Shown here: one piece after another, positions 1-8,038 of the stretch
Numbering within the stretch: position 1 is the first letter of the stretch
Layout of the letters: the number at the start of each line of letters is the position of its first letter
Origin: Pseudomonas abietaniphila
GTDB taxonomy: Bacteria > Pseudomonadota > Gammaproteobacteria > Pseudomonadales > Pseudomonadaceae
Assembly: GCF_900100795.1 (NCBI RefSeq)
Contig: NZ_FNCO01000031.1
Location: forward strand, 1 to 34,982
Direction: 5' to 3'
DNA length: 34,982 nt
Notes under the pieces: generated by a model
Told to the model about the DNA's origin: nothing
What the model saw: the letters and a program-made list of their open reading frames with translations, nothing else
The model's database searches: none
Made by a program: the position numbers and the translations under genes

Positions 1-51
1 CCGATGGTAGTGTGGGGTTTCCCCATGTGAGAGTAGGTCATCGTCAAGATT
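1..51 (+). rRNA. rrf: 5S ribosomal RNA, 3' end only
   Basis: The first 51 bases match the 3' part of Pseudomonas 5S rRNA: the GGTAGTGTGGGGTTTCCCCATG loop region, then GAGAGTAGGTCATCGTCAAG, which closes the terminal stem. The rest of the 5S gene, and presumably the 16S-23S part of the rRNA operon, lies left of the window. The exact 3' end is uncertain by one or two bases. A strong terminator follows at once. Confidence 0.9.
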
Positions 52-60
52 AAATTCCGA

Positions 61-92
61 AACCCCATTTGCGAAAGCAGATGGGGTTTTGT
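61..92 (+). terminator. rRNA operon terminator
   Basis: The arms AACCCCAT and ATGGGGTT close over a TTTGC-GAAA-GCAG apex and are followed by a T-run (TTTTGTTTTT). This is a classic Rho-independent terminator directly behind the 5S rRNA. The 183 bases from 90 to 272 after it hold no gene that I can support. Confidence 0.9.
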
Positions 93-271
93 TTTTGCGC
101 CCGGAAAAGCTTGAGAGCCCATAAGGATTGGTCGCCAGTGAGCTCCCTCCTAAAGGCCCCTGTATAGCGCTTTGGGTTTGGCGTCCTACCGTCGTGATGA
201 TCCCATTCGCTATGCCGGATGACAGGTGTTCAACTCTCCGTACGCCCAAGTTCGACTAAAAAGGCACGCAC

Positions 272-302
272 AAAAAAGCCCCGCATCTCTGCGGGGCTTT
301 CT
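272..302 (-). terminator. terminator of the mksFEB operon
   Basis: The stem AAAGCCCCGC / GCGGGGCTTT closes over a short loop (AGAGAT). Read on the minus strand it ends in a run of T, 18 bases beyond the mksB stop codon. It therefore ends mksB transcription and separates it from the oppositely oriented rRNA operon. Confidence 0.9.
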
Positions 303-319
303 GTCCAACTCAGTTCAGC

Positions 320-3154
320 TTATTGCGCAGCCTCTACGGCCACTTCAACGGCTTTCACTGCTGTCACTTCGTCACGACGACGAATGTACTTCCAGTCCGC
401 CTCATCAATGTAGATACCCGCTGGGCCACTGCCGCCTTCAAGGTCGATCGCGACGTGCGCCGACACTTGAGGCTTCACGCTCGCCAGGATGGGTACGAAG
501 CCTAGCTGCAGGCTCGTCTCCAGCAACGCCGCCTGGTTTCTTTCGTCAATGTCAGCGGCTTCGTCCAGGTAGTAAGGCAGGCGAACGCGACCGGCCTGGT
601 CACGGTCCATCAGGTGCAACAACAGGTACATGTTGGTCAGCGCCTTGATGGTCATGGTCGTCCCGTTGGACGCCGCACCGTCGATGTCGGTGTGGATAAC
701 CGGCTGGCTGTTCACCTTGGTGATTTCGAACGCCAACTCGAACAGGTCTTTCAGGCCCAACTGGTTATGATTCGCGGCCACGAGACGCGCCAGGTATTCC
801 TTGGCCTCCTCGTTCTTGTTGTCTTGCTCTGCGCTCTGGCTCAGGTCGAACACTGACAGCGTTTCACCTTCTTCATACTGACCGGCGCTGTGAATGATCT
901 GATCGATGTGCTTGAGCGCTTCTTTGTTCGGCGCGAGCACGATGCGGAAGCTTTCGAGGTTGGAAACCTGACGTCGGTTGATCTCGCGGTTGAACAATGC
1001 CAGTTGGTGTTCAAGACTGTCATAGTCACTGCGAATGTTTCGCAGCGTACGCGCAATGTCGGTGACGGCAGCACGACGAGCCTTGCCCAGTGTCAGGGCT
1101 TCATCGGTGCGGTGCGCATACGCGTTGATCAACAGTTGCAGACGGCGCTCCATGTCGTCTTCGCTGTCGAACTTGGCCACACCTTTCAGACGAACCTGCG
1201 CGTACAGCGCTTCAATCTGACCGTCGCAGCGCAGCAAACCTTGCCAGCTGTCCTGGTAGTCATTGAGCAACGGCAGCAAGTTATCCAGCGAATCGTCCAC
1301 GGGCTCCATGAACGGCGTGCCGAAAGGCAGATCCGTCGGCAGCAGCTGACGGCGCCGCAGGGCGTCGTCCAGCGTGCGTTGTTTGGATTCGAGATCACCA
1401 ATCTGACGGCCGACCAATTGCAGCTTGGCCGACAGTTGTTGGACGCGCTCGGTGAAAGCATCGCTGGAACGCTTGAGTTCGTCTTGAGCGGCTTCCATCT
1501 GCGCCAGTTGCTCCAGCTTCTCGCCTTCCTCTGCCGTCAAGGTCTGGGTGCGGCGGAAGTCTTCAAGCGCCTTCTGGGCGTCCAGCACCTGTTGATACAG
1601 CGCTTCAGTCTGAGTCTTGCTCGCAGCCCGGTCAGCCGCCACCGCTTGCTGGGTTTTCAGCTGCTTGAGTTCTTTCTCCAGACGTTCTTTCTGATCGCGC
1701 AATGCCGCGCGGTCAGCCAGTGCCTGCAAGGCGGGTGGTTCGATGTGGGACAGGTTGATCGACAGCCCCGGCACTTCGAAACGCTCGCCTTTGAAGCCGT
1801 CGAGAATCGCTTCCAGTGATTTGACCCACGCTTCGCCGTCGTCCAGTGCGATACCTTGTTCACCCAGCGGCAGGCTGAACAGTGCGCTGTTGAACAGGCG
1901 CATCAAACGTTCGACGTCGGGTTGCGAAAACTCTTCACGAAGACGGGCATAGCTGTTGTTGTCGGCGTGATCGAGTTGCTGCTTCACCGACTTCAGGCGC
2001 TTTTCCAGATCGCGCAGGCGCTCGTCCAGATCTTCCGCGCTGAACTGACGAGACTGAGCCAGTGCACCCGCCAGTTCATCGTGCGCATCTTTGGCAGCCA
2101 GCAGCTGTTGTTCAAGCGTTTTAACGTCGTCGACCAGCGCGAAACGATTCTTCAACACCGCCAGTTCGCCGATCCAGCGCTGGATGTTGCTGATCTCGCG
2201 CTCCAGGCGCATCAGTTCCTGAGTACCGCCACGCTGATCGTTTTGCAGCGCGTCTTGTTCGCCGCGGTAGTGCTCGGCCTGGATGACCAGCTCTTCCTTA
2301 CGTGCGTTGGAGTAGTCCTGCCAAGTGCCGAGCAACGAATCGAGCAGCGGCGACAGACGATGCAGCTTGCCGCGCAAGATGTCGCGCTGTTTTACGCCGT
2401 TGGCCAGCGCTTCAACCAGGGGGCCTGCGAGCACCAGGGCGTTGTAGTCCTGTTCCATGCGACGGACATCGCGGAAGGCCTCTTCACACGCGGCAATGTA
2501 GTCGACGCTGCCGGAACGCAGGCTGTGTTCGAACGCATCAAGGAACAGCTGCTTGAGTTTGGCGGCAGTGATTTCGCGCATGTGCAGCAAGTTGATGAAC
2601 AGCGCGCGGAATGTCTTCAGGCTCTGCTCACTGGTCGAGCGCAGTGGGATCAGGGTCAGGTCCAGAGGGATCGACGTGTGACCGCCAACCAGCAAGCGAC
2701 GCAGTTCATCAGGTTTAAGCTCGTAGGCTTTCAGGCCCTGGCTTTCCAGATTGGCAAACAGTTCTTTCTGGCGCAGGCAGGTGTCGTTCTTCTGGTAATG
2801 GGCCAGATCCAGTTTGCCGGCATAGGCGAAGAACTGGTGACCGAAACCGCCACCCGGGCCGCGACCGACCACGCCGATCACGTGCGGGCCGTGAGGCAGC
2901 GCAACTTCCACCAGGATGTAGCTGGTGTCTGTCGCGAAGTAAAAGCGGCGCGACTGATCAAGGCTGTACTTGCCGAAGCTCATGTCCGACATGCGCGCCA
3001 GAATCGGGAATTGCAGCGCGTTGATCGAGGCACTCTTGCCAAGGTTGTTTGCGCCATAGACCGACAGCGGGTGTTCCAGCGGAAACAGCCCGAGGCTGTA
3101 ACCGGCCGTGTTCAGCAGGGCGAATCGGCGGATGCCGTAGCGTTCCTGGCTCAT
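320..3154 (-). CDS. mksB: condensin ATPase MksB (SMC-like, MukB-related)
   Basis: MksB is the SMC-like ATPase of the MksBEF condensin, which compacts DNA and helps chromosome segregation. The 944-residue protein has an N-terminal Walker A motif GANNLGKS at residues 34-41. A long heptad-rich coiled coil with a central hinge fills about 200-720. The C-terminal head has the ABC-type signature SNGTTM near 829-834 and Walker B LPYYLDEA with D864-E865. It is shorter than MukB or SMC (about 1,200-1,500 residues), which is normal for Mks proteins. Its ATG overlaps the mksE stop by 4 bases, so translation is probably coupled. It is the last gene of the operon: no mksG toprim nuclease follows, and a terminator lies 18 bases downstream. 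That points to a chromosome-maintenance rather than a plasmid-restricting role, although this is inference. Confidence 0.93.
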   Translation of the reverse strand: MSQERYGIRRFALLNTAGYSLGLFPLEHPLSVYGANNLGKSASINALQFPILARMSDMSFGKYSLDQSRRFYFATDTSYILVEVALPHGPHVIGVVGRGPGGGFGHQFFAYAGKLDLAHYQKNDTCLRQKELFANLESQGLKAYELKPDELRRLLVGGHTSIPLDLTLIPLRSTSEQSLKTFRALFINLLHMREITAAKLKQLFLDAFEHSLRSGSVDYIAACEEAFRDVRRMEQDYNALVLAGPLVEALANGVKQRDILRGKLHRLSPLLDSLLGTWQDYSNARKEELVIQAEHYRGEQDALQNDQRGGTQELMRLEREISNIQRWIGELAVLKNRFALVDDVKTLEQQLLAAKDAHDELAGALAQSRQFSAEDLDERLRDLEKRLKSVKQQLDHADNNSYARLREEFSQPDVERLMRLFNSALFSLPLGEQGIALDDGEAWVKSLEAILDGFKGERFEVPGLSINLSHIEPPALQALADRAALRDQKERLEKELKQLKTQQAVAADRAASKTQTEALYQQVLDAQKALEDFRRTQTLTAEEGEKLEQLAQMEAAQDELKRSSDAFTERVQQLSAKLQLVGRQIGDLESKQRTLDDALRRRQLLPTDLPFGTPFMEPVDDSLDNLLPLLNDYQDSWQGLLRCDGQIEALYAQVRLKGVAKFDSEDDMERRLQLLINAYAHRTDEALTLGKARRAAVTDIARTLRNIRSDYDSLEHQLALFNREINRRQVSNLESFRIVLAPNKEALKHIDQIIHSAGQYEEGETLSVFDLSQSAEQDNKNEEAKEYLARLVAANHNQLGLKDLFELAFEITKVNSQPVIHTDIDGAASNGTTMTIKALTNMYLLLHLMDRDQAGRVRLPYYLDEAADIDERNQAALLETSLQLGFVPILASVKPQVSAHVAIDLEGGSGPAGIYIDEADWKYIRRRDEVTAVKAVEVAVEAAQ

Positions 3155-3858
3155 GCATCAAGCTCCTGTTCTTCGGCGATCGCGCGGGCAAGGGCCTGCT
3201 CTTCGGATTCTTCTGTTTCCTCAAACTCGGCCAGATCCAGCGGGTCGTCGGTCTGCAGCAGTTTTTCGTCGCTGTCATCGTCGATCAACACCGGCGTCGG
3301 CAACGGCAGATCGCTGTGCAGACTGGCGGCCAGATCCCGGTCCTGCTGGACCGACAGGCAGACATCAAGGAAGCGGTGCATCGGCGGCAGGAAGCGGTAG
3401 ATGCCCACTTCTTCGGAGGCGAAGCCGAGTTGAGTCATGCGGCGCATGATTTTCTCTTCCAGCTCTTCCTGGGTCTGCACCTCGGCCTGAAGAAACAGGT
3501 CGCGGTACTTTTCCAGCAGCGACGGGAGTTCATCACGGCCCAGGCTGCCACCGTCCAGAACGGCGACCGGGTCGCGACCCTGGTCAGCCAGGTGCTCGAC
3601 AAGGATGAACGTGAAGAGCGCCAGGCGTTGCGCGGTCTTGTTGACTTGTGCGGCGGCCAGGTCGGGTACGAAGTAATAGAAGCCGCGGGTGTCGCAGACC
3701 AGCTCGAAACCGAGCGCCTTGAACAGTGTGCGGTATTGGTCCTGGACGTTCGACAGTTGGGCGTACAGCTCCGGATCGCGGCGGCTGATGTGATAACCCT
3801 TGAACAGCTCGCGAAAGATCGGCGCGAGCTGGGACATTTCGGATAGATCAAGATGCAT
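3151..3858 (-). CDS. mksE: condensin subunit MksE
   Basis: MksE is the small accessory subunit that binds the kleisin MksF and regulates the MksB heads, like MukE in enterobacteria. The protein has 235 residues, predicted mostly helical with winged-helix-like segments, and ends in a very acidic tail (residues about 200-235, rich in D and E). It overlaps the mksF stop by 11 bases and the mksB start by 4. The start chosen has GAGGG about 12 bases upstream; an internal ATG seven codons in (3837) is an alternative. The call rests on its place between mksF and mksB and on the family's typical length, because MksE sequences diverge strongly. Confidence 0.88.
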   Translation of the reverse strand: MHLDLSEMSQLAPIFRELFKGYHISRRDPELYAQLSNVQDQYRTLFKALGFELVCDTRGFYYFVPDLAAAQVNKTAQRLALFTFILVEHLADQGRDPVAVLDGGSLGRDELPSLLEKYRDLFLQAEVQTQEELEEKIMRRMTQLGFASEEVGIYRFLPPMHRFLDVCLSVQQDRDLAASLHSDLPLPTPVLIDDDSDEKLLQTDDPLDLAEFEETEESEEQALARAIAEEQELDA

Positions 3859-5125
3859 GGGCGGTGCCCTCGGAATTCTCTGGGGTTGCGTCTTTGCTCG
3901 AGAGCAGGGCGAAGGAGCGCAGGCTGACGCGGTGCTCCTGGGTCAGGTATTCGCGGCGTTCGAGGCGCTCGCGTTTGAAGCGTTTTTCCCGCGACAGGCG
4001 CGAGAACCAGTACAGCAATTCGTCGGTTGCACCGGTCGGCTCCTGCTCCAGCAGCCAGACCATCAGGTCCGGCATCGGCAGGGCTTCTTCGCACCGCTCG
4101 ACCATCTCCTTGACCGTGCGTGGCGCTTGAGGACGCTCACCTTTACGGGTCACGCTGGCCTTGGGGAATCGCGCCGGTTTGGCTTCAAACCGCGCCAGGG
4201 CGTAGACGTAAGCTTCGACCTGATTGGCGCTGCCGAGGAAGGTGCTCTGCGGACGCGTGAACATCGGCATGGCTGCCTGCGGCACGGCGTCGATGCCTTT
4301 GCGGCGAATGGCCGACAGCGCGAGCGCTGCACCCCGAGTCACGGCATTGTGGCGACGGGCTTCCTCACGCAGCGGTAGCAACAGTTCACGCGCGTGACGC
4401 AACGTCAGTTGAGCGCTGGTCTGCATTTCAAGGATGCGCGCGTGGGTGCGCAGCAGCATGTCGTCGTCAACCAGATGGCCGAGGCGCTGTTGATCGGTGA
4501 GCATGCGCAGCAGCACGTTCTCTACCTTGCGTACGCCTTGTTCGAACGCGCCGTCAGCGTTTACCAGTTGAATCATCGGCTCGACGTATTCGTCCCACGT
4601 CGCGAGGACTTCTGCATAGCGCTGGCGCAGCGGGATCTGCCGGTCGCTGGTCTTGGCGCGTTCGGCCACAGCGACCAACGCCTGCTCGTCGTTCGCCAGC
4701 TTTTTCAGGACGTCGCGCACGCGCATGTCGAGCAGGCGCAGTTGCCGGGCGAGGTCGTTGGCATCGCGCGCTTCAAAGGCTTCCTGGATATAGCCGGCCA
4801 GGCGCTCCAGATGGCGCAAATAGGCTTCGATTTCCAGGCACAGGCCCAAGCGGTGTTCGCGTCGCAGGTATGACAGAAAGTCGTGGATCTGCGCGTTCAG
4901 CTCGAAACGGTTCGGGCTCTTGGCCACGGGAACCAGAATGTCGAGACGAATCCACACATCCAGCAGGTTGGTGATGTCCTGTGGCGTACTTTCCAGTTGC
5001 TGGGCGGCCAGTTGCAGACGCAGTTCGCTCAGGCTCAAGGTGCCTTGGTCGAAATGCTCGCACAGTGGCTCAAGAAGCGCCCAGTGTTCGGCAAGGGCGC
5101 GCAGGACGCGCTTAGGTTCGATCAT
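3848..5125 (-). CDS. mksF: condensin kleisin subunit MksF
   Basis: MksF is the kleisin-like subunit that bridges the two MksB heads, as MukF does. It opens the mksF-mksE-mksB operon, which has the same order as mukF-mukE-mukB. From the ATG at 5125 the protein has 425 residues: an N-terminal winged-helix region (about 1-100), a long helical middle (about 110-260) and a basic C-terminal part. A longer frame starts at 5170. I reject that start because its first codons contain TACAAT (5159-5164), which reads better as the -10 box of the operon promoter. The gene is divergent from holD, with about 145 bases between the two starts. Confidence 0.9.
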   Translation of the reverse strand: MIEPKRVLRALAEHWALLEPLCEHFDQGTLSLSELRLQLAAQQLESTPQDITNLLDVWIRLDILVPVAKSPNRFELNAQIHDFLSYLRREHRLGLCLEIEAYLRHLERLAGYIQEAFEARDANDLARQLRLLDMRVRDVLKKLANDEQALVAVAERAKTSDRQIPLRQRYAEVLATWDEYVEPMIQLVNADGAFEQGVRKVENVLLRMLTDQQRLGHLVDDDMLLRTHARILEMQTSAQLTLRHARELLLPLREEARRHNAVTRGAALALSAIRRKGIDAVPQAAMPMFTRPQSTFLGSANQVEAYVYALARFEAKPARFPKASVTRKGERPQAPRTVKEMVERCEEALPMPDLMVWLLEQEPTGATDELLYWFSRLSREKRFKRERLERREYLTQEHRVSLRSFALLSSKDATPENSEGTAHAS

Positions 5126-5158
5126 CGGATGGCCGCTGGTTGGCAAATAAAAGCGGCA

Positions 5159-5164
5159 ATTGTA
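5159..5164 (-). promoter_or_regulatory. possible -10 box of the mksFEB promoter
   Basis: On the minus strand this hexamer reads TACAAT, one mismatch from TATAAT. It lies 33 bases upstream of the preferred mksF start. No convincing -35 box is visible 16-18 bases further upstream, so the assignment is tentative. It helps decide between the two candidate mksF starts. Confidence 0.35.
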
Positions 5165-5269
5165 CTGCATCGCAGCCGATGGTTTTCACCCTCAGTCGAT
5201 CAACTGCGGCGTGATTCGTCGAAGGTCTGTAGAATCCCCCTCCTGACTTTATCCACAGGTGGCTGTCCC

Positions 5270-6085
5270 TTGCTCAACGAGCCTCGCCGCCGCGCTTATC
5301 TGACCGCCATGCAGGTGGTCAGCTGGCTGCCGCGCACCGAACTGCCCTTTGCCGCGCCTTCGCGTCCGGAGCTGCTTGCGCCGTTGCCGGTGTTCGAAGA
5401 CGCCGCCGTGGAGGAGGTGCGTTCGGCCGGTGTCTCGCAGGTAAGCCAGACGCCTGCTGCCAGCAGCCCGGCGCCGGTTGCGCGTACGGTCGAGCGGCCG
5501 AAAATCGAGATTCCCCGGCCATCCGCCACCGTTAAGCCGACGGTTGCCAAGGCTGATAAAGACGAAGACGCTGCTCCAGCCGTCGCCAAGGCTCCAGTTG
5601 TGCCGCCGCCACGCTTCGCGCTGCAATTGCTGCGCGCTGGCAAGTGCCTGTTGCTGGTCGAGCTGGCAACCGGCGAGCCGTTTCAGAGTCGTGATCCTTC
5701 GTATCTTCTGCTCAAAGACATGTTGCGGGCTGCCGGGCTGCCGGACAGTCCGCAGATTATCGGCGAGCCGGTGCGTTGGCCGTTGCTGGTCCGTGGACAG
5801 ATGAATCAAGGGCCGGAAGCCGCACGCGACTTTGTTCAAGGGTTTCTCTACGCCCGCACCGAAGAAGAACCTTGCACCTGTTTGTGGCTGATCGGGCTGC
5901 CAGCGGTGCGTTTTGCCGGTGAGGCCGACGCCGAATCCTACAATTTAGAATTCCAGGTCGAAGGCCTGGGTTCGGCCTGGGCGCTGCCGGGTCTGGAACT
6001 GTTGATGGACGAGCCTCAGCGCAAGGCCGACGTGTGGCGCGCCATGCGTAAGCTTATGGGGCGTTGGAAGAGCGTAAATGAGTGA
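5270..6085 (+). CDS. holD: DNA polymerase III psi subunit, pseudomonad type
   Basis: Psi links the clamp loader to chi and single-stranded-DNA-binding protein in the replicase. E. coli holD lies directly upstream of rimI and overlaps it. This gene does the same, with an 8-base overlap, and I recall a large psi subunit described in P. aeruginosa. The 271-residue frame starts at TTG 5270, with AGGTGG 7 bases upstream; ATG 5309 would give 258 residues. A basic N-terminus (MLNEPRRRAYL, then SWLPRTELPF) is followed by a Pro/Ala/Lys-rich linker at about 60-115. The C-terminal domain resembles E. coli HolD by eye at several positions: LLLVEL, then P, then LLKDMLRAAGLP, and finally KADVWRAMRKL. The linker could attract an automatic TonB label, but there is no membrane anchor. 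Function is from synteny and weak similarity. Confidence 0.68.
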   Translation: MLNEPRRRAYLTAMQVVSWLPRTELPFAAPSRPELLAPLPVFEDAAVEEVRSAGVSQVSQTPAASSPAPVARTVERPKIEIPRPSATVKPTVAKADKDEDAAPAVAKAPVVPPPRFALQLLRAGKCLLLVELATGEPFQSRDPSYLLLKDMLRAAGLPDSPQIIGEPVRWPLLVRGQMNQGPEAARDFVQGFLYARTEEEPCTCLWLIGLPAVRFAGEADAESYNLEFQVEGLGSAWALPGLELLMDEPQRKADVWRAMRKLMGRWKSVNE

Positions 6086-6530
6086 TGCCGTAACGTTTCG
6101 CCGCATGACCGAAGCCGATCTGGATGCGGTATTGAAGATTGAATACGCAGCATTCAGTCACCCTTGGACGCGCGGAATTTTTCTCGATGGTCTGAAATCC
6201 TACGAAATCTGGTTGATGTTCGAGGGCAATCAGCAAGTCGGCCATGGCGTGATCAATGTCATTATCGATGAAGCTCATCTGCTCAACATCACCGTCAAGC
6301 CTGAAAGCCAGGGCCGTGGTTTGGGGTTGCTGTTGCTGGACAAGTTGATGAAGCGCGCTTATGAGCTCAACGGTCGTGAGTGTTTCCTGGAGCTGCGAGC
6401 CAGTAACCAGTCGGCCTATCGGCTGTACGAGCGTTATGGCTTCAACGAAGTGGGCCGCCGTCGAGACTATTACCCGGCGGTTGGCGGGCGCGAAGATGCG
6501 CTCGTGATGGCGTGTACGCTGGTTGACTGA
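6078..6530 (+). CDS. rimI: ribosomal protein S18-alanine N-acetyltransferase RimI
   Basis: RimI is a GNAT enzyme that acetylates the N-terminal alanine of ribosomal protein S18 with acetyl-CoA. The 150-residue protein carries the acetyl-CoA pyrophosphate loop QGRGLG (residues 78-83) preceded by LLNITVKPE. It also has the conserved ECFLELRASN strand-loop (101-110) and the catalytic-tyrosine region AYRLYERYGF (113-122). Length is normal for the family (about 148-161). The ATG lies inside the end of the upstream holD frame (8-base overlap), so the two are co-transcribed and probably translationally coupled. The gene ends at a REP pair. Confidence 0.95.
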   Translation: MSDAVTFRRMTEADLDAVLKIEYAAFSHPWTRGIFLDGLKSYEIWLMFEGNQQVGHGVINVIIDEAHLLNITVKPESQGRGLGLLLLDKLMKRAYELNGRECFLELRASNQSAYRLYERYGFNEVGRRRDYYPAVGGREDALVMACTLVD

Positions 6531-6550
6531 TTTCGCCCTGCGCCAACACT

Positions 6551-6638
6551 GCGGGAGCGAATTCATTCGCGAACATTCGTGTATCCGAGAGAGATGCATC
6601 GGATGGGTGAATTTTCGCGAATGAATTCGCTCCCACAG
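6551..6638. repeat. REP doublet (BIME), GAATTC type, copy 1
   Basis: The unit GGGAGCGAATTCATTCGCGAA (6553-6573) is followed about 40 bases later by its near-perfect inverse TTCGCGAATGAATTCGCTCCC (6614-6634). Together they can fold into a long hairpin. The same unit pair occurs at 14567-14652. It lies between convergent genes, where such Pseudomonas REP elements usually sit. Confidence 0.9.
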
Positions 6639-6670
6639 GTACAAACGTTGTCATTCCTTAGAAATGAACA

Positions 6671-7084
6671 TCACACGCCCGGCTTGCCGTCCAGCGGGTC
6701 CAGAATCGCCATTTCTTCTTCGTCCAGACCGCCGCCCGCGCCGATTTCATCTTCGTCGACAATACTCAAATCAAAGTCTGCCGGTCCGTCTTCTCCTCTC
6801 TCTCGGGGAGAGCGCGCGCCGTCTTCGCCGATCAGGGTTTCCGGGCTCATGTCATCGTCGGTCGGGTTGTGATCGTCGGTCGATGCGCCGGTCATCCCTG
6901 CTTCGCGGACACGTTCGTCGGGAATATAGGTTTCCAGCTCATCCTCGGGGATCATGTCACCGATACGTCCGCTGGGCTCGTTACTGTCGTTGAAGTTGAG
7001 CTCTTCCATCGAGCCCATGCGGTCTTCGTTGTCATCGATCGGTTCGGGCTGCGTAGCACCGTAAGGTCGGCGTGAATCGTTCAT
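6671..7084 (-). CDS. conserved acidic protein of unknown function
   Basis: The 137-residue protein is strongly acidic (many D/E, few K), has no membrane segment or signal peptide, and looks largely disordered. Proline-rich and aspartate-rich segments alternate (PEPIDDNEDR near residue 13; DFDLSIVDEDE near 108), and there is no catalytic motif. Its start has GAGGA about 8 bases upstream. It lies between rimI (convergent) and carbonic anhydrase (divergent). As I remember it, this position holds a conserved small gene in other Pseudomonas. I recall related proteins being called PTS-HPr-related or kinase/phosphatase in automatic annotation, but nothing in the sequence supports that. Confidence 0.8.
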   Translation of the reverse strand: MNDSRRPYGATQPEPIDDNEDRMGSMEELNFNDSNEPSGRIGDMIPEDELETYIPDERVREAGMTGASTDDHNPTDDDMSPETLIGEDGARSPRERGEDGPADFDLSIVDEDEIGAGGGLDEEEMAILDPLDGKPGV

Positions 7085-7234
7085 GGCAAATCCTCATTGT
7101 GTGCGGTCTTAATTGGGTGGACCGGGACGCACGTTGAAGATTCCCTCCGGTTCTCGATCGGTAGTGGCAAAACGGAGTGACCTGAAGCGCCGAGCCCCAG
7201 TCATAGCTGAGCATCATTTCCGAGGCATCAACGC

Positions 7235-7876
7235 ATGAACGAACTACAAGACTTGATCGACAACAACGAACGTTGGGCTGCTGCCATCAAGGAAGAAGAC
7301 CCTGAGTTCTTTGCCAAGCTGGCTCGCCAGCAGACGCCGGAATTCCTCTGGATCGGTTGTTCGGACGCTCGTGTCCCCGCCAATGAAATCGTGGGCATGC
7401 TGCCGGGCGATCTGTTCGTACACCGCAACGTCGCCAACGTCGTGCTGCACACTGACCTGAACTGCCTGTCGGTGATCCAGTACGCGGTCGATGTGCTCAA
7501 GGTCAAACATATCCTGGTCACCGGCCACTACGGCTGTGGCGGCGTGCGCGCGTCCATGCAGGACCGCCAGTTCGGCCTGATTGACGGCTGGCTGCGGACG
7601 ATTCGTGATCTGTACTACGAGAACCGCGAGCTGTTGAGCAAGCTGCCGACCGAAGAAGAACAAGTCGACCGCCTGTGCGAGCTGAACGTGATTCAGCAAG
7701 TGGCCAACGTTGGCCACACCAGCATCGTGCAGAACGCCTGGCATCGCGGACAGAAACTGTCGATCCATGGTTGCATCTACGGCATCAAGGACGGTCGCTG
7801 GAAGAGCCTGAACGCCACGATCAGCGGTTTTGAACAACTGCCACCGCAATATCGGTTGCGTCCATTGGGTGAGTGA
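7235..7876 (+). CDS. can: beta-class carbonic anhydrase
   Basis: This enzyme interconverts CO2 and bicarbonate in the cytoplasm, feeding carboxylases and pH balance. The 213-residue protein has the complete beta-class zinc site: C42 and D44 in GCSDARVP, and H98 and C101 in GHYGCGG, with R46 forming the usual D-R dyad. The numbering coincides with that of E. coli Can. GAGG lies 9 bases before the ATG. It is monocistronic. It stands two genes after rimI, the position where P. aeruginosa has one of its beta-carbonic anhydrases, to my recollection. Confidence 0.95.
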   Translation: MNELQDLIDNNERWAAAIKEEDPEFFAKLARQQTPEFLWIGCSDARVPANEIVGMLPGDLFVHRNVANVVLHTDLNCLSVIQYAVDVLKVKHILVTGHYGCGGVRASMQDRQFGLIDGWLRTIRDLYYENRELLSKLPTEEEQVDRLCELNVIQQVANVGHTSIVQNAWHRGQKLSIHGCIYGIKDGRWKSLNATISGFEQLPPQYRLRPLGE

Positions 7877-7936
7877 TTTGCGAGGTCGTCGCGTCTGGCT
7901 GTGACGAAGTGTGTTCGACGTTTGTACGGATGGCGC

Positions 7937-8023
7937 ACGAGCGCGTTCGCCCGCACTGCGGTGTGGCAGTGACACGGATGTCGCCGGACCGCGTTGCAAT
8001 CGCGGGCAAGCGCGCTCCTACAG
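7937..8023. repeat. REP doublet, GCGGGCAAGCGCGCTC type
   Basis: GAGCGCGTTCGCCCGC (7939-7954) and GCGGGCAAGCGCGCTC (8002-8017) are inverted copies with about 47 bases between them. The second ends in CCTACAG, as Pseudomonas REPs typically do. It belongs to a different sequence family from the GAATTC-type pairs. It sits between the convergent carbonic anhydrase and chemoreceptor genes. Confidence 0.8.
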
Positions 8024-8038
8024 TGTGGCCACCTCGGT

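Noticed and set aside
890..1819. 309-codon plus-strand frame opposite mksB
   Set aside because: Antisense shadow of mksB with no family character.
1856..3400. 514-codon open frame on the plus strand opposite mksB and mksE
   Set aside because: It lies wholly antisense to two well-supported genes and has the low-complexity Gln/Val/Leu-rich composition of a mirror frame in GC-rich coding DNA.
5270..6085. TonB energy-transducer identity for the gene before rimI
   Set aside because: The proline-rich linker alone suggests TonB. There is no N-terminal membrane anchor, and gene order plus C-terminal motifs fit HolD better.
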